DNA from: CAVZBW01 sp963778465
GTDB lineage: Bacteria; Actinomycetota; Acidimicrobiia; Acidimicrobiales; RAAP-2
DNA length: 64,000 nucleotides
NCBI GenBank assembly: GCA_963778465.1
Contig: CAVZUK010000003.1
Coordinates: forward strand, 1,674,001 to 1,738,000
Direction of reading: 5' to 3'
Part shown: positions 28,699 through 38,146 of the stretch, in pieces
Position numbering within the stretch: position 1 is the stretch's first letter
How the letters are laid out: the number at the start of each line of letters is the position of its first letter
The notes under the pieces: model-generated
The model's input: the letters and a program-made list of their open reading frames with translations, nothing else
Told to the model about the DNA's origin: nothing
Database searches by the model: none
Program-made: the position numbers and the translations under genes

Positions 28699-28746
28699 GC
28701 CGTCAAGCCCTACTGGGGACTGCTGGCGACGATCACACCCCGCTGA
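28699..28746 (+). pseudogene. remnant of an ISL3 transposase C-terminus
   Basis: The last ~15 codons (VKPYWGLLATITPR) closely match the end of the neighbouring ISL3 transposase (KPNWDLLATVSPR), followed by the same right terminal repeat. Only this end is kept, enough to supply a functional right end to the element. Confidence 0.8.
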
Positions 28747-28756
28747 ATTCCGAAGA

Positions 28757-30299
28757 GTCTGCATGACCGTTGCGGTCACCCCGGACGGATGAAATGCTGA
28801 CGGTGGCTGCCGGCGTGGTCGCCGATATTGGCTTGCAACCTCGAGTGCGTCGAAGAGTCTGGCGCGAGGACCCGGGGGACCAAGGACTGTCGCTACGAGC
28901 ACGAACCCCAGCATCCGCTTCCACCTGGTCCTCCCCGGCAGCCTCCGATCCATACCTGGGAGGTGAAGCAGTGAAACGAATACGCGAACGAGTTGCCGGC
29001 CTGGACGTACATCGCGACACCGTGGTGGCCTGCTGTCAGGTCAAACAACCTGACCGGTCCATCGAGGTGACGAAGCAGTCGTTTGCCACCACGGCCAACG
29101 GTCTCGGTCAGCTGGCTGCATGGCTGAGCGACGCTGGCGTCGACACGGTGGCGATGGAGGCCACCGGCGTCTACTGGAAACCGGTCTACTACTGCCTCGA
29201 AGGGTTGTTCGACGAGCTGTGGCTCTGCAACGCACAGCACGTGAAGAACGTGCCGGGACGCAAGACCGACCTCTCTGATGCCGAGTGGCTGGCCGATGTC
29301 GCGGCCCACGGCATGGTCCGCCCGAGTTTCGTGCCCCCGCCGGAGATTCGGGAACTCCGCGATGTCACCCGCTACCGAAAGACCCAGGTCGAAGCCCGAG
29401 CCAAGGAGATCCAGCGCCTGGAGAAGACCCTCCAAGACGCCGGCATCAAACTGTCCTCGGTGGCGTCGAAAGTCTGGAGCCAGTCGTCGCGGGAGATGAT
29501 CGAGGCGATGATCGATGGCGAGCGGGACCCAGCGGTCCTTGCCCAGATGGCCAAGTCGCGTTTGCGAGCCAAGATTCCTCAGCTCGAAGAAGCGTTCAGC
29601 GGCCGGTTCGACTCCCACCATGCCCTGGTCTGTCGCCAGGTGATCGAGCACATCGACTTCTTGGATCGCTCGATCGCCACCCTCACCGCTGACGTCACGG
29701 ATCGCCTGTGCCCTTTTGAGTCGGCGGTCACCATCTTGTGCTCCATTCCCGGGGTCTCGAGGACCACCGCCGAGGTGATGATCGCCGAGATGGGTGTCGA
29801 CATGACTCGATTCCCGACCTCGGGCCACCTGTGCGCGTGGGCCGGGGTGGCCCCCGCTAGTCATGAGTCGGCTGGAAAACGTCACCCCGCCGGCACGCGA
29901 CAAGGCTCGACCTGGCTGCAGCGTGCGCTTGTCGAAGCAGCAAGGGGGGCGTCGCGGACCAAAGACACCTACCTCTCCGCCCAGTACTCCAGGCTCGCCC
30001 GACGGAGAGGGTCCAACAAGGCCACCATCGCAGTTGCTCACTCCATCTTGGATGTCTCCTGGCACCTGCTCACCAACGGTGCTCTCTATGACGACCCTGG
30101 CGCCCGATTCTTCGAGCTCCGACACGATCCGGCTGTTGAGGCGAAGCGGCTCCAGCGCAGGATCGAAGACCTCGGCTTCGAGGTCAGCATCGCCCCAGCT
30201 GCTGCATAGCCTTTCCCCAACGTCTGTCGACACCCCTGCCGACAAGCACCTCGTCCTCGCGCGCCCAGTGGCGCGACGGAACTGAATGCATTTCACCCC
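28757..30299 (+). mobile_element. IS110-family element, copy A
   Basis: This segment of about 1.54 kb is repeated without a visible difference, in inverse orientation, at 60.36-61.90 kb (shared tract 28749-30303). It has no terminal inverted repeats and no target duplication, as expected for IS110. It lies between TTCCGAAG and AGCC, which together form the ISL3 right tip. The shared tract includes these tip bases in both copies. Confidence 0.85.
28971..30209 (+). CDS. IS110-family transposase (DEDD), copy A
   Basis: The 412-residue protein starts at GTG after GGGAGGTGAAG. The N-terminal DEDD_Tnp_IS110 RuvC-like domain has VAGLDVHRDTVVACCQV (first Asp), TVAMEATGVYWKPVYYCLEG (Glu), KNVPGRKTDLSDAEWLAD (Asp residues). 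The C-terminal transposase_20 domain has ILCSIPGVSRTTAEVMIAEM and HLCAWAGVAPASHESAGK with the Ser nucleophile region. It is intact and identical in translation to copy B, so it is probably active. Members of this family use a structured RNA from the element ends to choose the target. Confidence 0.93.
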   Translation: MKRIRERVAGLDVHRDTVVACCQVKQPDRSIEVTKQSFATTANGLGQLAAWLSDAGVDTVAMEATGVYWKPVYYCLEGLFDELWLCNAQHVKNVPGRKTDLSDAEWLADVAAHGMVRPSFVPPPEIRELRDVTRYRKTQVEARAKEIQRLEKTLQDAGIKLSSVASKVWSQSSREMIEAMIDGERDPAVLAQMAKSRLRAKIPQLEEAFSGRFDSHHALVCRQVIEHIDFLDRSIATLTADVTDRLCPFESAVTILCSIPGVSRTTAEVMIAEMGVDMTRFPTSGHLCAWAGVAPASHESAGKRHPAGTRQGSTWLQRALVEAARGASRTKDTYLSAQYSRLARRRGSNKATIAVAHSILDVSWHLLTNGALYDDPGARFFELRHDPAVEAKRLQRRIEDLGFEVSIAPAAA

Positions 30300-30487
30300 A
30301 GCCGCATAACACCTTGCCGTCCTCAGCCTTAGCTGGAGTCGACACAGGGCAGGGCTGCTGACACGCCGGTCGGCCTGGCCCTCGTCTCCGGCGCCGTTGT
30401 CCTCGGGTGGATGCGGTTGGCCTTGAGGGTTGGGGCCGGATTTCGGCCAGATCGGCCGGATAGCGGCAATTCGAAAGAGCGGGGTTG

Positions 30488-32137
30488 TCAACGCCGGCCG
30501 AAAATTGCGCCTCTGGCCGCCTGCGTTGGCACGGGGGACTCATCATTTGCGTCTCCGCTCACATCGCTACCTTGCGGTTCCTGACTGTCGGGGCGATGAG
30601 TGTCGACGAACGCAGTCGTGCGCAGAGGGATCTCCTTGATGAGCCAGCTCAGGATGAAGCCGAGGACGACAAAGGGCACAGCGACCAAGAAGGCGGTCGC
30701 TACCGAGTGACTGAAGGCCGTGACGACAAAGTTGCGCTCGGCGGCGGGAAGATGGTCGATCTGGGCAGGGTTGGCTGTCACGTTCGAGCCGCTGACCAAC
30801 TTGAGCTCGGCCAACGTGGCGTGCAGTTTGAGTTGTGAGATCAAGCGGTTGGCGAAGACGGCACCGAGGACGGCCACTCCGAAGGCTCCCCCGATGGTCC
30901 GGAAGAACGTCGACGTTGCCGTGGCCACTCCCAGAGCGGAGTGAGGCACTGCGTTCTGTACGGCGACGACCAGCACCTGCATGACCAGGCCTATGCCGAG
31001 CCCGGTGATGAACATGAAGACTGCCACTTCCCCATAGGAGGTATGCGGCCCAAGCTGGGTGAGCGAGAGCAGGCCGAGGGAGAGGACGCCCGTGCCCACG
31101 ATCGGGAACACCTTGTAGCGCCCGGTGCGGGTCACGATGCGCCCGCTCGAGATGAAGGTGAGCAGCATCCCGGCGATCATGGGCAGGAGCTCGAGGCCCG
31201 AGAGGGTCGGCGAGGCTCCGTGGACGATCTGGAGATACAGGGGCAGGTAGATGATGGCCCCGAACATGGCGAAGCCGATGATGAACCCGACGGCCGAGGT
31301 TGCGGTAAAGGTCCGGTTCTTGAAGAGCCAGAGCGGGATGATGGGCTCGGAGGCCCTTGTCTCGATGAAGCAGAAGATGCCCAGCGACGCCAGGGCGACC
31401 AGTCCGACACCGATGATGACGGGCGATCCCCAGGCGTATTCGGAGCCGGCCCAGGTCGTGAGCAAGATGATGCAAGTGACGCCAACGGAGAGAGCGGCGG
31501 TTCCGGCCCAGTCGATCTTGTGCCGTACCCGCTTGACCGGGAGGTGGAGCACAGCGGCCACGACGAAAAGGGCGACAATGCCGAGCGGCACGTTGATGTA
31601 GAAGATCCAGCGCCAGGACAAGTGTTCGGTGAAGAAGCCGCCGAGCAGTGGACCCGCCACGTTGGTGACGCCGAAGACGACGCCGAAGTAGCCCATGTAC
31701 TTGCCCCGCTGACGGGCCGACACGACGTCGCCCATGATGGCCTGGGCGCCGACCATCAGCCCACCAGCCCCGATCCCCTGCATCGCCCGGAACACGATGA
31801 GTTCCGCCATGGACTGGGACAGCCCGGACAGCACGGAGCCGACTAGGAAGATGACGATGGCCAGCTGGAAGAGCGCTTTGCGGCCGTAGAGGTCGCCCAG
31901 CTTTCCCCACAGCGGCGTGGAGATGCAGGTGGTCAGGAGGTAGGCCGTCACCACCCACGACAGGTGATTGAGCCCGTGCAGGTCGCCGGCGATGGTGGGG
32001 AGTGCCGTCGCCACGATGGTCTGGTCGAGGACGGCCAAGGCCATCCCCATCATGAGGGCGCCGAGGATCACCAGGATCCGGCGGTGCTCGCCGTCGGCGG
32101 CCTCTTCATCGACCGGGGCCGTCGTCAGATCAGTCAC
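30488..32137 (-). CDS. DHA2-family MFS multidrug efflux transporter (14 TM)
   Basis: The ~549-residue membrane protein starts at GTG 32137, overlapping the MarR stop by 8 bp. Predicted order of 14 helices with MFS motif A GKLGDLYGRKALFQL after helix 2, ALAVLDQTIVATALPTIAGD in helix 1 (EmrB/QacA signature), and GPLLGGFFTEHLSWRWIFYI around helix 5. It would export drugs or toxic organic compounds by proton antiport. The C-terminal ~45 residues are hydrophilic. Directly upstream sits a MarR regulator, the usual arrangement for inducible efflux pumps. Confidence 0.9.
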   Translation of the reverse strand: MTDLTTAPVDEEAADGEHRRILVILGALMMGMALAVLDQTIVATALPTIAGDLHGLNHLSWVVTAYLLTTCISTPLWGKLGDLYGRKALFQLAIVIFLVGSVLSGLSQSMAELIVFRAMQGIGAGGLMVGAQAIMGDVVSARQRGKYMGYFGVVFGVTNVAGPLLGGFFTEHLSWRWIFYINVPLGIVALFVVAAVLHLPVKRVRHKIDWAGTAALSVGVTCIILLTTWAGSEYAWGSPVIIGVGLVALASLGIFCFIETRASEPIIPLWLFKNRTFTATSAVGFIIGFAMFGAIIYLPLYLQIVHGASPTLSGLELLPMIAGMLLTFISSGRIVTRTGRYKVFPIVGTGVLSLGLLSLTQLGPHTSYGEVAVFMFITGLGIGLVMQVLVVAVQNAVPHSALGVATATSTFFRTIGGAFGVAVLGAVFANRLISQLKLHATLAELKLVSGSNVTANPAQIDHLPAAERNFVVTAFSHSVATAFLVAVPFVVLGFILSWLIKEIPLRTTAFVDTHRPDSQEPQGSDVSGDANDESPVPTQAARGAIFGRR

Positions 32138-32624
32138 GGGCGTCGTCCAGGTCGCACTCGAGATCCTGCGCAAAGCGACTGAGCAGGTTGGCTAAAGCGG
32201 ACAGGTCGTCGTCGTCCCAATCTTGCATGAGCTGATCGAGCCAGGCCCGGCGGGCCCGCCGCACCCGTTCGATGGCCCGGCGACCGGCGGGAGTGAGACG
32301 GATCCTCGAAGCTCGGCGGTCGTCGGGGTCGGTCTGGCGAATAACCATCCCTTGGCGCTCCAGCTGCTGGACCTTACGCGTCACTGTCGGGGTGTCGACT
32401 CCCAGTATCTCGGCGAGGTCGGTGACTCGGAGTGAGTCGCCCTTCGCCGAGAGCTTGAAAAGCAGAGTGGCTCCGGCCCGGTCGAGCCGGACCCTCGCCA
32501 ATCGGAGGAGCCGCTCATGCAGGCGGACCTGGGTGATCGACCTGGCGACGGTTTGCAGCGCCTCGTCGAACCGGTCGACGTGAGGAGCCGCCAGGCCCGA
32601 CTCCTCGATAGTTACTTTCAGCAC
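32130..32624 (-). CDS. MarR-family transcriptional regulator of the efflux pump
   Basis: The 164-residue protein has a winged helix at residues ~55-115: LRVTDLAEILGVDTPTVTRK is the recognition region, LERQGMVIRQTDPDDRRASR the wing, and RLTPAGRRAIERVRRARRAW follows. It is the first gene of an operon with the DHA2 pump and probably represses it until a ligand binds. The start is uncertain: GTG 32624 lacks a strong ribosome-binding site and an internal start about 16 residues in is possible. The AT-rich ATATATAT stretch just upstream is a candidate promoter element. Confidence 0.85.
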   Translation of the reverse strand: MLKVTIEESGLAAPHVDRFDEALQTVARSITQVRLHERLLRLARVRLDRAGATLLFKLSAKGDSLRVTDLAEILGVDTPTVTRKVQQLERQGMVIRQTDPDDRRASRIRLTPAGRRAIERVRRARRAWLDQLMQDWDDDDLSALANLLSRFAQDLECDLDDARD

Positions 32625-32942
32625 ATATATATCCTAGCCGCCCTCCTCGTCGCACTGAGCTCTCGCCACACCGCTACCCGGCGAGCTGGAAGACACTTGA
32701 CGGAGAACACTTGGGTGCGTAGAGCCTGCCGCCGAGCCGAAGTTCGGGGGGAGGCACGGGTTCTATCCCCGAAGTGCTCTTGGGGGGCAGACAACTATCG
32801 CTAGCGCACGGGCCCGCCACGGCTCTCATCTCCTGTCACGAAGGAAGCGGGGAGACCCGGGAGGGGCTTGGTTCCCTTGACTACGCCCCCGACGGCCTGG
32901 ACAATGACCGCAACGATTGCTTGGCGGGGAGCGGAGGCAGTT
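32625..32942. other. intergenic region with the promoter of the MarR-efflux operon
   Basis: The only clear signal is the AT-rich tract near 32624-32634. Possible upstream extensions of the next gene translate into a random-looking peptide, so I do not count them as coding. Confidence 0.4.
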
Positions 32943-33344
32943 TTGTCACAAAACGTGCCGACAGATCCTAAGCAGGCTGCATTGTTCGCCGAAGCGGCTG
33001 CTGCACACATTCCGCCTGAAGCTGAGGAGAGCCCAACAGGCGAGTTTGCCTCGGAAGAGGGGCAGGCGCCGGGCCACCCTGCCCAAGGGCATGCTGGTTC
33101 CGGAGAGGAGCTGGCAAATAACGTCCACGACGCCTGGGAGCGATACGAGACATACCAAGCCGGCCGAAGCAAAGTAGCCGAGACGCCCTCTGTCGGCGGT
33201 CAGCCTGGGCCCGGAAGTCCCGAGTGGTACCAAGCGGAAATGGGGATGAATTGCTACTGGTGCCACTGGTCTTTGACTGGCCTGCCACAACCCGTCGTGA
33301 CGTGTCCAAACTGTGGAAGGTTTCCTAAGCCGCCATCGCCGTGA
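32943..33344 (+). CDS. small zinc-ribbon protein, unknown function
   Basis: The 133-residue protein is read from TTG 32943 with GGAGG 5 bp upstream. An earlier TTG at 32868 would add a stretch with non-coding character. The middle is acidic and Gly/Pro-rich, probably disordered. The C-terminal 35 residues contain CYWCHWSLTGLPQ and VTCPNCGRFP, a four-cysteine zinc ribbon (CxxC...CxxC). No partner is visible, and an IS481 copy begins 12 bp after the stop. Function unknown. Confidence 0.55.
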   Translation: MSQNVPTDPKQAALFAEAAAAHIPPEAEESPTGEFASEEGQAPGHPAQGHAGSGEELANNVHDAWERYETYQAGRSKVAETPSVGGQPGPGSPEWYQAEMGMNCYWCHWSLTGLPQPVVTCPNCGRFPKPPSP

Positions 33345-33356
33345 CGTCCCTCTAGC

Positions 33357-34424
33357 TGTACTCGGCCGCGGCGTTGGTGACGTGCTGACACAGTCGAAGG
33401 CCTCCAAGATCGTGATGGTTCCAGCCACACGACCAAGGAGGCCTTCGTGCCGCACCGTAATGCCCGACTGACTCCGAGGGGACGCCAGCTGCTCGTCGAG
33501 CGGGTCCGCGCCCAGGGAATGCCCGTCGCCCACGTCGCCAGGGCGATGGGAATTTCGAGACAGTGCGCCCATCGGTGGGTGAGGCGGTTCGACCAGGAGG
33601 GCCTCGCCGGCCTCGAGGATCGTTCGAGCCGGCCGCATCGATACCCCAATGCCACCGACCCCAAGCTGGTCGCACGCGTCCTGCGCCTCCGTCAAGCGCA
33701 GCGCTGCGGCCCTGCTGGCCTCTCCAGACTGACCGGGGTCCCCGAGCGCACGGTGACGAGGATCTTGCGCCGCCACGGGGTGCCGAGGCTGCCCGAGTGC
33801 GATCCCATGACCGGTGAGGTGATCCGGGCCTCGAGGTCGACAGGGCTCCGCTACGAGCGGGCCCGCCCGGGCGAGCTCGTCCACCTCGACGTGAAGAAGC
33901 TGGGGAGGATCCCCGAAGGCGGTGGGTGGCGGGCCAACGGTCGCGGGACGCGTCCGGGGTCCAAGCGCCGGATTGGCTTCGACTACGTCCACTCGATGGT
34001 CGACGACCACTCGAGGTTCGCTTACTCGGAGATCCTCTCCGACGAGAGGGGCTACACGTGCGCCGAATTCCTCCTCCGGGCCGCCGCGGCTTTCCAGCAA
34101 AACGGCATCCCGGTGCCCGCTGAGGTGATGAGCGACAACGCCAAGAACTACGTCCGCAGCCGGGACTTCAAGGCCGCCCTCGACGCGCTTGGTGCCAAGC
34201 ACCGGCTCATCAGACCCCACTGCCCCTGGCAGAACGGCAAGGTGGAGCGCCTCAACCGCACTCTCCAGGTCGAGTGGGCCTACCGGCGCGTGTATCGGAC
34301 CAACGCACAGCGACGCAGGGCCCTGCAAGTATGGCTCCGGCGCTACAACACCGAGCGCCCTCACAGCGCTCTTGGAGGTCGGCCGCCGATCAGCCGCCTG
34401 TCATGAACGTGATGACCGAGTACA
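33357..34424 (+). mobile_element. IS481-family element, copy 1 (1068 bp)
   Basis: Ends TGTACTCGG and CCGAGTACA form the terminal inverted repeat. The element is flanked on both sides by TCTAGC, a 6-bp duplication that fits the NCTAGN target known for IS481. The second copy at 50,008 has exactly the same length. One intact transposase gene fills the element. Confidence 0.93.
33447..34406 (+). CDS. IS481-family transposase, copy 1
   Basis: The 319-residue transposase has an N-terminal helix-turn-helix (VAHVARAMGISRQCAHRWVR), a second one near 95 (LSRLTGVPERTVTRILRRHG), and an rve integrase core with DDE residues in LVHLDVKKLG, HSMVDDHSRFAYSEI and EVMSDNAKNYVRS / NGKVERLNRTLQVEWAY. It is intact and differs from copy 2 by one residue (Gln versus Pro in FQQNG), indicating recent movement. 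Confidence 0.94.
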   Translation: MPHRNARLTPRGRQLLVERVRAQGMPVAHVARAMGISRQCAHRWVRRFDQEGLAGLEDRSSRPHRYPNATDPKLVARVLRLRQAQRCGPAGLSRLTGVPERTVTRILRRHGVPRLPECDPMTGEVIRASRSTGLRYERARPGELVHLDVKKLGRIPEGGGWRANGRGTRPGSKRRIGFDYVHSMVDDHSRFAYSEILSDERGYTCAEFLLRAAAAFQQNGIPVPAEVMSDNAKNYVRSRDFKAALDALGAKHRLIRPHCPWQNGKVERLNRTLQVEWAYRRVYRTNAQRRRALQVWLRRYNTERPHSALGGRPPISRLS

Positions 34425-34848
34425 TCTAGCTCACCATCTCGCTCTCACCTACCTAACGGCGTTCGCTTCTTAAGGTGGCGAAGCACTGCTCACACGTCCA
34501 CAGTGCTCGCCCTGCTCCAGTTGCAGTCACGATTGCATGAGCCTCGCCAATCTTGGATCGGTGGGGCTGGGTACCACGTTCGCCGTCGCCAGGGCACCGC
34601 ACGCTTCAGGGGGCTGGTCCCGGCACGCAAGCGAGCGCAACCGGGATGCAGATAACCGGCACTTCGGATTTGAGCGGAGTCCCGAGATCTTGGTAGCGCC
34701 CGTGCTCGCATGGTTGCTGCGCCCACTCCGGCACCATGGGGATACCCCCGTGGTCCATGCCGACACGGGATTGGGTTCCAATGCCTGTTGCCCGATAGCG
34801 CCGGAGGGCATAGCTTCGTCACCACCTACAACTCGAAAGGAGCTGAGC

Positions 34849-35025
34849 ATGCCGTATTCGCTGAACTGCTCAGATGCTGGTCAGGACTGTCCTTTTGCGG
34901 TGACCACGAAGACAGAGGATGAGCTGATGCAGCATGTTGCAGCTCACGCCTCGGCTGCTCACCCAGATATGGAGCTGACGCCAGAGACGATCGCACAGGT
35001 CAAGGGTCTGATCCGCACGATCTGA
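34849..35025 (+). CDS. DUF1059 family small protein
   Basis: The 58-residue protein (MPYSLNCSDAGQDCPFAV...) starts at ATG with AAAGGAG upstream. It matches the DUF1059 pattern: two cysteines (LNCxDxGxDC), the acidic block KTEDELMQHVAAHASAAHP and an ETIAQVKGLI ending. The family is widespread and uncharacterised, often found as a free-standing stress-associated gene. Here it is the cargo of an ISL3-type cassette. Confidence 0.85.
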   Translation: MPYSLNCSDAGQDCPFAVTTKTEDELMQHVAAHASAAHPDMELTPETIAQVKGLIRTI

Positions 35026-35450
35026 CTTACCCGGTCTGCTATTTCGTTACCCGAAGGCAGCGATCAGCTTTAGCTTAGTGGGCGTTGGAGGACAGCACTG
35101 ACCTTGTCCCAGTTCGCCGGGACCGTGTGACGGTCGCACCAGTCCAAGAATGGGGCAGACGTGAAGGGTGGCAGTGCTTGGTCGTCCCACCGCTTGCGAC
35201 CACGAAGGTTGCGATTACACGGTCTCGTTTCAGATTTCAGTGCGGCGTAGCCAATTCCCTCAGGAGCCGTTCACAGGGCATTGGCGAGAAAGAGAAGGGT
35301 TGGCGGATCGACGATGATGGCGACTTCTGCCACAGACGCTCCGAGATTTGGGAGATCCGAGAGATATGAGGAATCTCTAGCTCCATGGTGTCCCCGAACG
35401 CCGGATCGGTGGGCTCGCTCCGGCCCACCCGACGTCGGGTGCCAATTATC
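35026..35450. other. remaining cassette DNA, no gene supported
   Basis: This stretch lies between the DUF1059 gene and the IS256 insertion. Frames of up to ~95-107 codons exist on both strands, but none has a ribosome-binding site or recognisable sequence. It probably includes the 3' untranslated part of the cassette. Confidence 0.4.
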
Positions 35451-35893
35451 GTGGCCGCAGCGGCGTCCCGCCGAGTGGTGGGGATTGAGCAGGAACCGAC
35501 GGTCCACCAAGTAGGGGCCATCGGCGTGATTCTCGGTGTGTTCCGGCAAGAACGCACCAAGGAGAGATCATCCGATGGCCCTTGACCAGTCTGTCCTGTC
35601 CGAGCTGCTCGATGCCTTTCGTTCCGGCGAAGGCCTCGACTTGATCAAAGAGGCCGTCCGCCTGGTCTGCCAGGAGCTGATCGAGGCCGAGCTGACCTCC
35701 TCGATCGGTGCCGACCGCTATGAGCGCACCGAGGCCCGGACCAACGAGCGCAACGGTCACCGAGGCCGCCTGCTTACGACCAAGGCCGGCGACGTGGAGC
35801 TGGCCATCCCCAAGCTGCGTGGTGGCAGCTTCTTTCCCTCGATCTTGGAACCCCGCCGGCGGATCGACCAGGCGCTCTACGCGGTGGTGATGG

Positions 35894-37156
35894 CACCTCT
35901 GTGTGTCAAGCGGCCAGATCCGGCATCGCCGCCAGGTCGTGTTCAAGCTGATGGAAGACGGCGTCGGAGAGCCGCCTCTTGAGACAGCGCAGTGCCTCCT
36001 TCTGACTCTTTCCCTCAGAGAGCTTGCGGCGAAAATAGATCTGACCAAGGGTTGGCTGTCGGATCTGGCAGATGGCCATGATGTACAGGGCGTGGTTGAG
36101 CTGTCGGTTGCCCGCCCTGGACAGCCGATGCCGGATCACATCTCCAGAGGAGGCCTCGATCGGCGCGGTTCCCGTGTAGCTGGCGAAGTGGTCCTTCGTC
36201 GGGAACCGGCGGACGTCGCCCACGTGACCAAGGATCTTTGCCGCCAGGATCGGACCGATGCCGAAGAGCTCGACCAGCGTCGTCCGTGACTCCTTCACGG
36301 CCTCCACGATGGCTCGACTTGTTCCAGCGATCCGGCGATCTAGCGTTCGGATGTCGGCGACGATGTCGAGAGCAACGCGCCGCCGAACCTGCTGGGGCCC
36401 TCCACGAGGCCGACGACGGAGGAGCTCAGCTGCCCCTGATGCTGTTGCCCGACTCAGGGGTTGGCCGGGGTTGAGGACAGCCAAGAGCCCGTGAAGACGG
36501 TTAACCGCCTGAGTTCGCTGCCTTACAAGATCGTCCCGACGATCGGAGAGAAGCCGCAGAATTGTCTCCTCGCCCTCGAGACGGACGTTGGTCAGTCCTG
36601 CCGCATCCAGGGCCGCGACGCCAACCGAAACCGCATCTGCGACGTCGTTCTTTCTCCCGTTGCCGACCGAGAGGAGACGGACCCGGGCGGCGAGCTTTGC
36701 CGGAACGTCCACGACGGACTCTCCAGAGGCCACCAGCCGCTGGGCGAGTGCTGCACCGGCGCCGGCAGCACCCTCCACCGCCCATCGCCGCTCCGGCCAA
36801 CGGTGTGCGAAACGGTTCATCTCCCGCCAGCCGGTTCGGTCAGTCGGGAAAACAGCCTGAGCGATCACGTCTCGGCGACCGTTGATCACCGCGATCGTGA
36901 CCTGAGCCTTGTGCGGATCGCAGGCGATTGTTGTCTGCATTGCTCCTCCTCTCGAGCGCCTCACTGAGACCTGGGGAAGGGCAATCCGAGTTGCGGCAAT
37001 GCAGGCCTCTGTTGAGCCACTCCCACCAGCGGATGACCGAGGAGCGCATGCCATTACTGAGCCAGACGTCGGCAGAGGCTTACCGAGCGACTCCACGATC
37101 ACCCTCGCCCAGAGGTTGGCCGACCTCGGCGGGCGTGATCGAATTCAACAACTCGG
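35894..37156 (-). mobile_element. IS110-family element, copy C (different subtype)
   Basis: About 1263 bp, inserted in the IS256 transposase between GTGGTGATGG and AGGCCTAC with no net gain or loss of target bases. It has no terminal repeats, as usual for IS110. Its transposase is only distantly related to that of copies A and B. Confidence 0.85.
35906..36940 (-). CDS. IS110-family transposase (copy C)
   Basis: The 344-residue protein starts at ATG after GAGGAGGAG. DEDD domain: TIACDPHKAQVTIAVIN (first Asp), RRWAVEGAAGAGAALAQRL (Glu), LSVGNGRKNDVADAVSVGVA (Asp pair). C-terminal transposase_20 domain: LVELFGIGPILAAKILGHVG and HFASYTGTAPIEASSGDVIRH. Intact and likely active. It is opposite in orientation to the gene it interrupts. 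Confidence 0.92.
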   Translation of the reverse strand: MQTTIACDPHKAQVTIAVINGRRDVIAQAVFPTDRTGWREMNRFAHRWPERRWAVEGAAGAGAALAQRLVASGESVVDVPAKLAARVRLLSVGNGRKNDVADAVSVGVAALDAAGLTNVRLEGEETILRLLSDRRDDLVRQRTQAVNRLHGLLAVLNPGQPLSRATASGAAELLRRRPRGGPQQVRRRVALDIVADIRTLDRRIAGTSRAIVEAVKESRTTLVELFGIGPILAAKILGHVGDVRRFPTKDHFASYTGTAPIEASSGDVIRHRLSRAGNRQLNHALYIMAICQIRQPTLGQIYFRRKLSEGKSQKEALRCLKRRLSDAVFHQLEHDLAAMPDLAA

Positions 37157-38146
37157 AGGCCTACGTCCAGGGGGTCTCCACCCGGGCCGTGGACGACCTG
37201 GTCGGGGCGCTCGGCTCGAGCGCCGGGATCTCGAGATCGGAGGTCTCACGCATCTGCGTGGGCCTGGACGAGGTGGTGGGCGCCTTCAAGGATCGCCGGC
37301 TCGACCATGCCGAGTTCCCCTACGTGTGGCTGGACGGGACCTACCTCCACGTGCGCAGCGACCACCACGTCACCTCGAAAGCCGTCATCATCGCCACCGG
37401 CGTGCGGGCCGACGGCAACCGTGAGGTCCTGGGCCTCGAGGTCGGCGACTCCGAAGACGAGGCCTTCTGGCGGGAGTTCTTGCGCAATCTGTAGCGCCGG
37501 GGGCTCGCCGGGGTACGACTCGCCATCGCTGACCAGCACGCCGGGCTGGTGGCGGCCATTCGACGCTGCTTCCAAGGAGCGCTGCACCAACGCTGCCGGG
37601 TCCATTTCGCCCGAATCTGCTGGCGACCGTGCCCAAGGGTCACCAAGAGATGGTGGCGGCGGCCTTCCGGACGATCTTCGCCCAGGTGACCCCGGCGGAG
37701 ATCGCCGCCCCGTGGGACCACGTGCGCGACATGCTCATCGAGCGCTTCGCCAAGGCCGCCCGCCTGATGGACGGGGCCAAGGAGGAGGTGCTCGCCTTCC
37801 GCGCCTTCCCCCGGGCTCATTGGCGTCAACTGTGGTCGACCAACCCACTCGAGCGGCTCAACAAAGAGCTCAAGCGCCGGTACCGGGTAGTGGGCATCTT
37901 TCCGAACGAGGCATCGGTCGTCCGCCTGGGTGGAGCAATGGCCGCCGACATCCACGACGAGTGGGCGGCCTCTGAACGTCGCTACTTCTCCGAAGCCTCC
38001 ATGGCGTTGCTCTACCGCGAGCGCGATGATGTCGATGCGACTGTCGCTTGCCAGTCCCAAGGGACCACCCCGTTGCCAGCAGCATGGGACCACCTCGCGT
38101 CCACACAGGCCGGCTGGCGAGATGTTCTCGGCGACCGGCCGATGTG

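Larger units (their letters stand above)
26639..30303 (+). mobile_element. ISL3-family transporter-type element with passenger gene, right tip split by IS110
   Basis: The left terminal repeat reads GGCGCTTCGGATCTGAGCGG. The right end reads CCCCGCTGAATTCCGAAG, then an IS110 element, then AGCC, which restores the tip TTCCGAAGAGCC. Exact 8-bp duplications GCATAACA flank it at 26631-26638 and 30304-30311. Without IS110 the unit is about 2.12 kb. It holds a frameshifted ISL3 transposase, an internal junction of a right-end-like and a left-end-like repeat (28035-28072), a passenger gene on the other strand, and a second transposase 3' end. ISL3 elements with passenger genes are known (for example ISPpu12). 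The duplication shows this whole structure moved as one unit. Confidence 0.85.

Noticed and set aside
32868..32942. Upstream TTG start for the zinc-ribbon protein
   Set aside because: The extra residues look random, while the TTG at 32943 has GGAGG at good distance.
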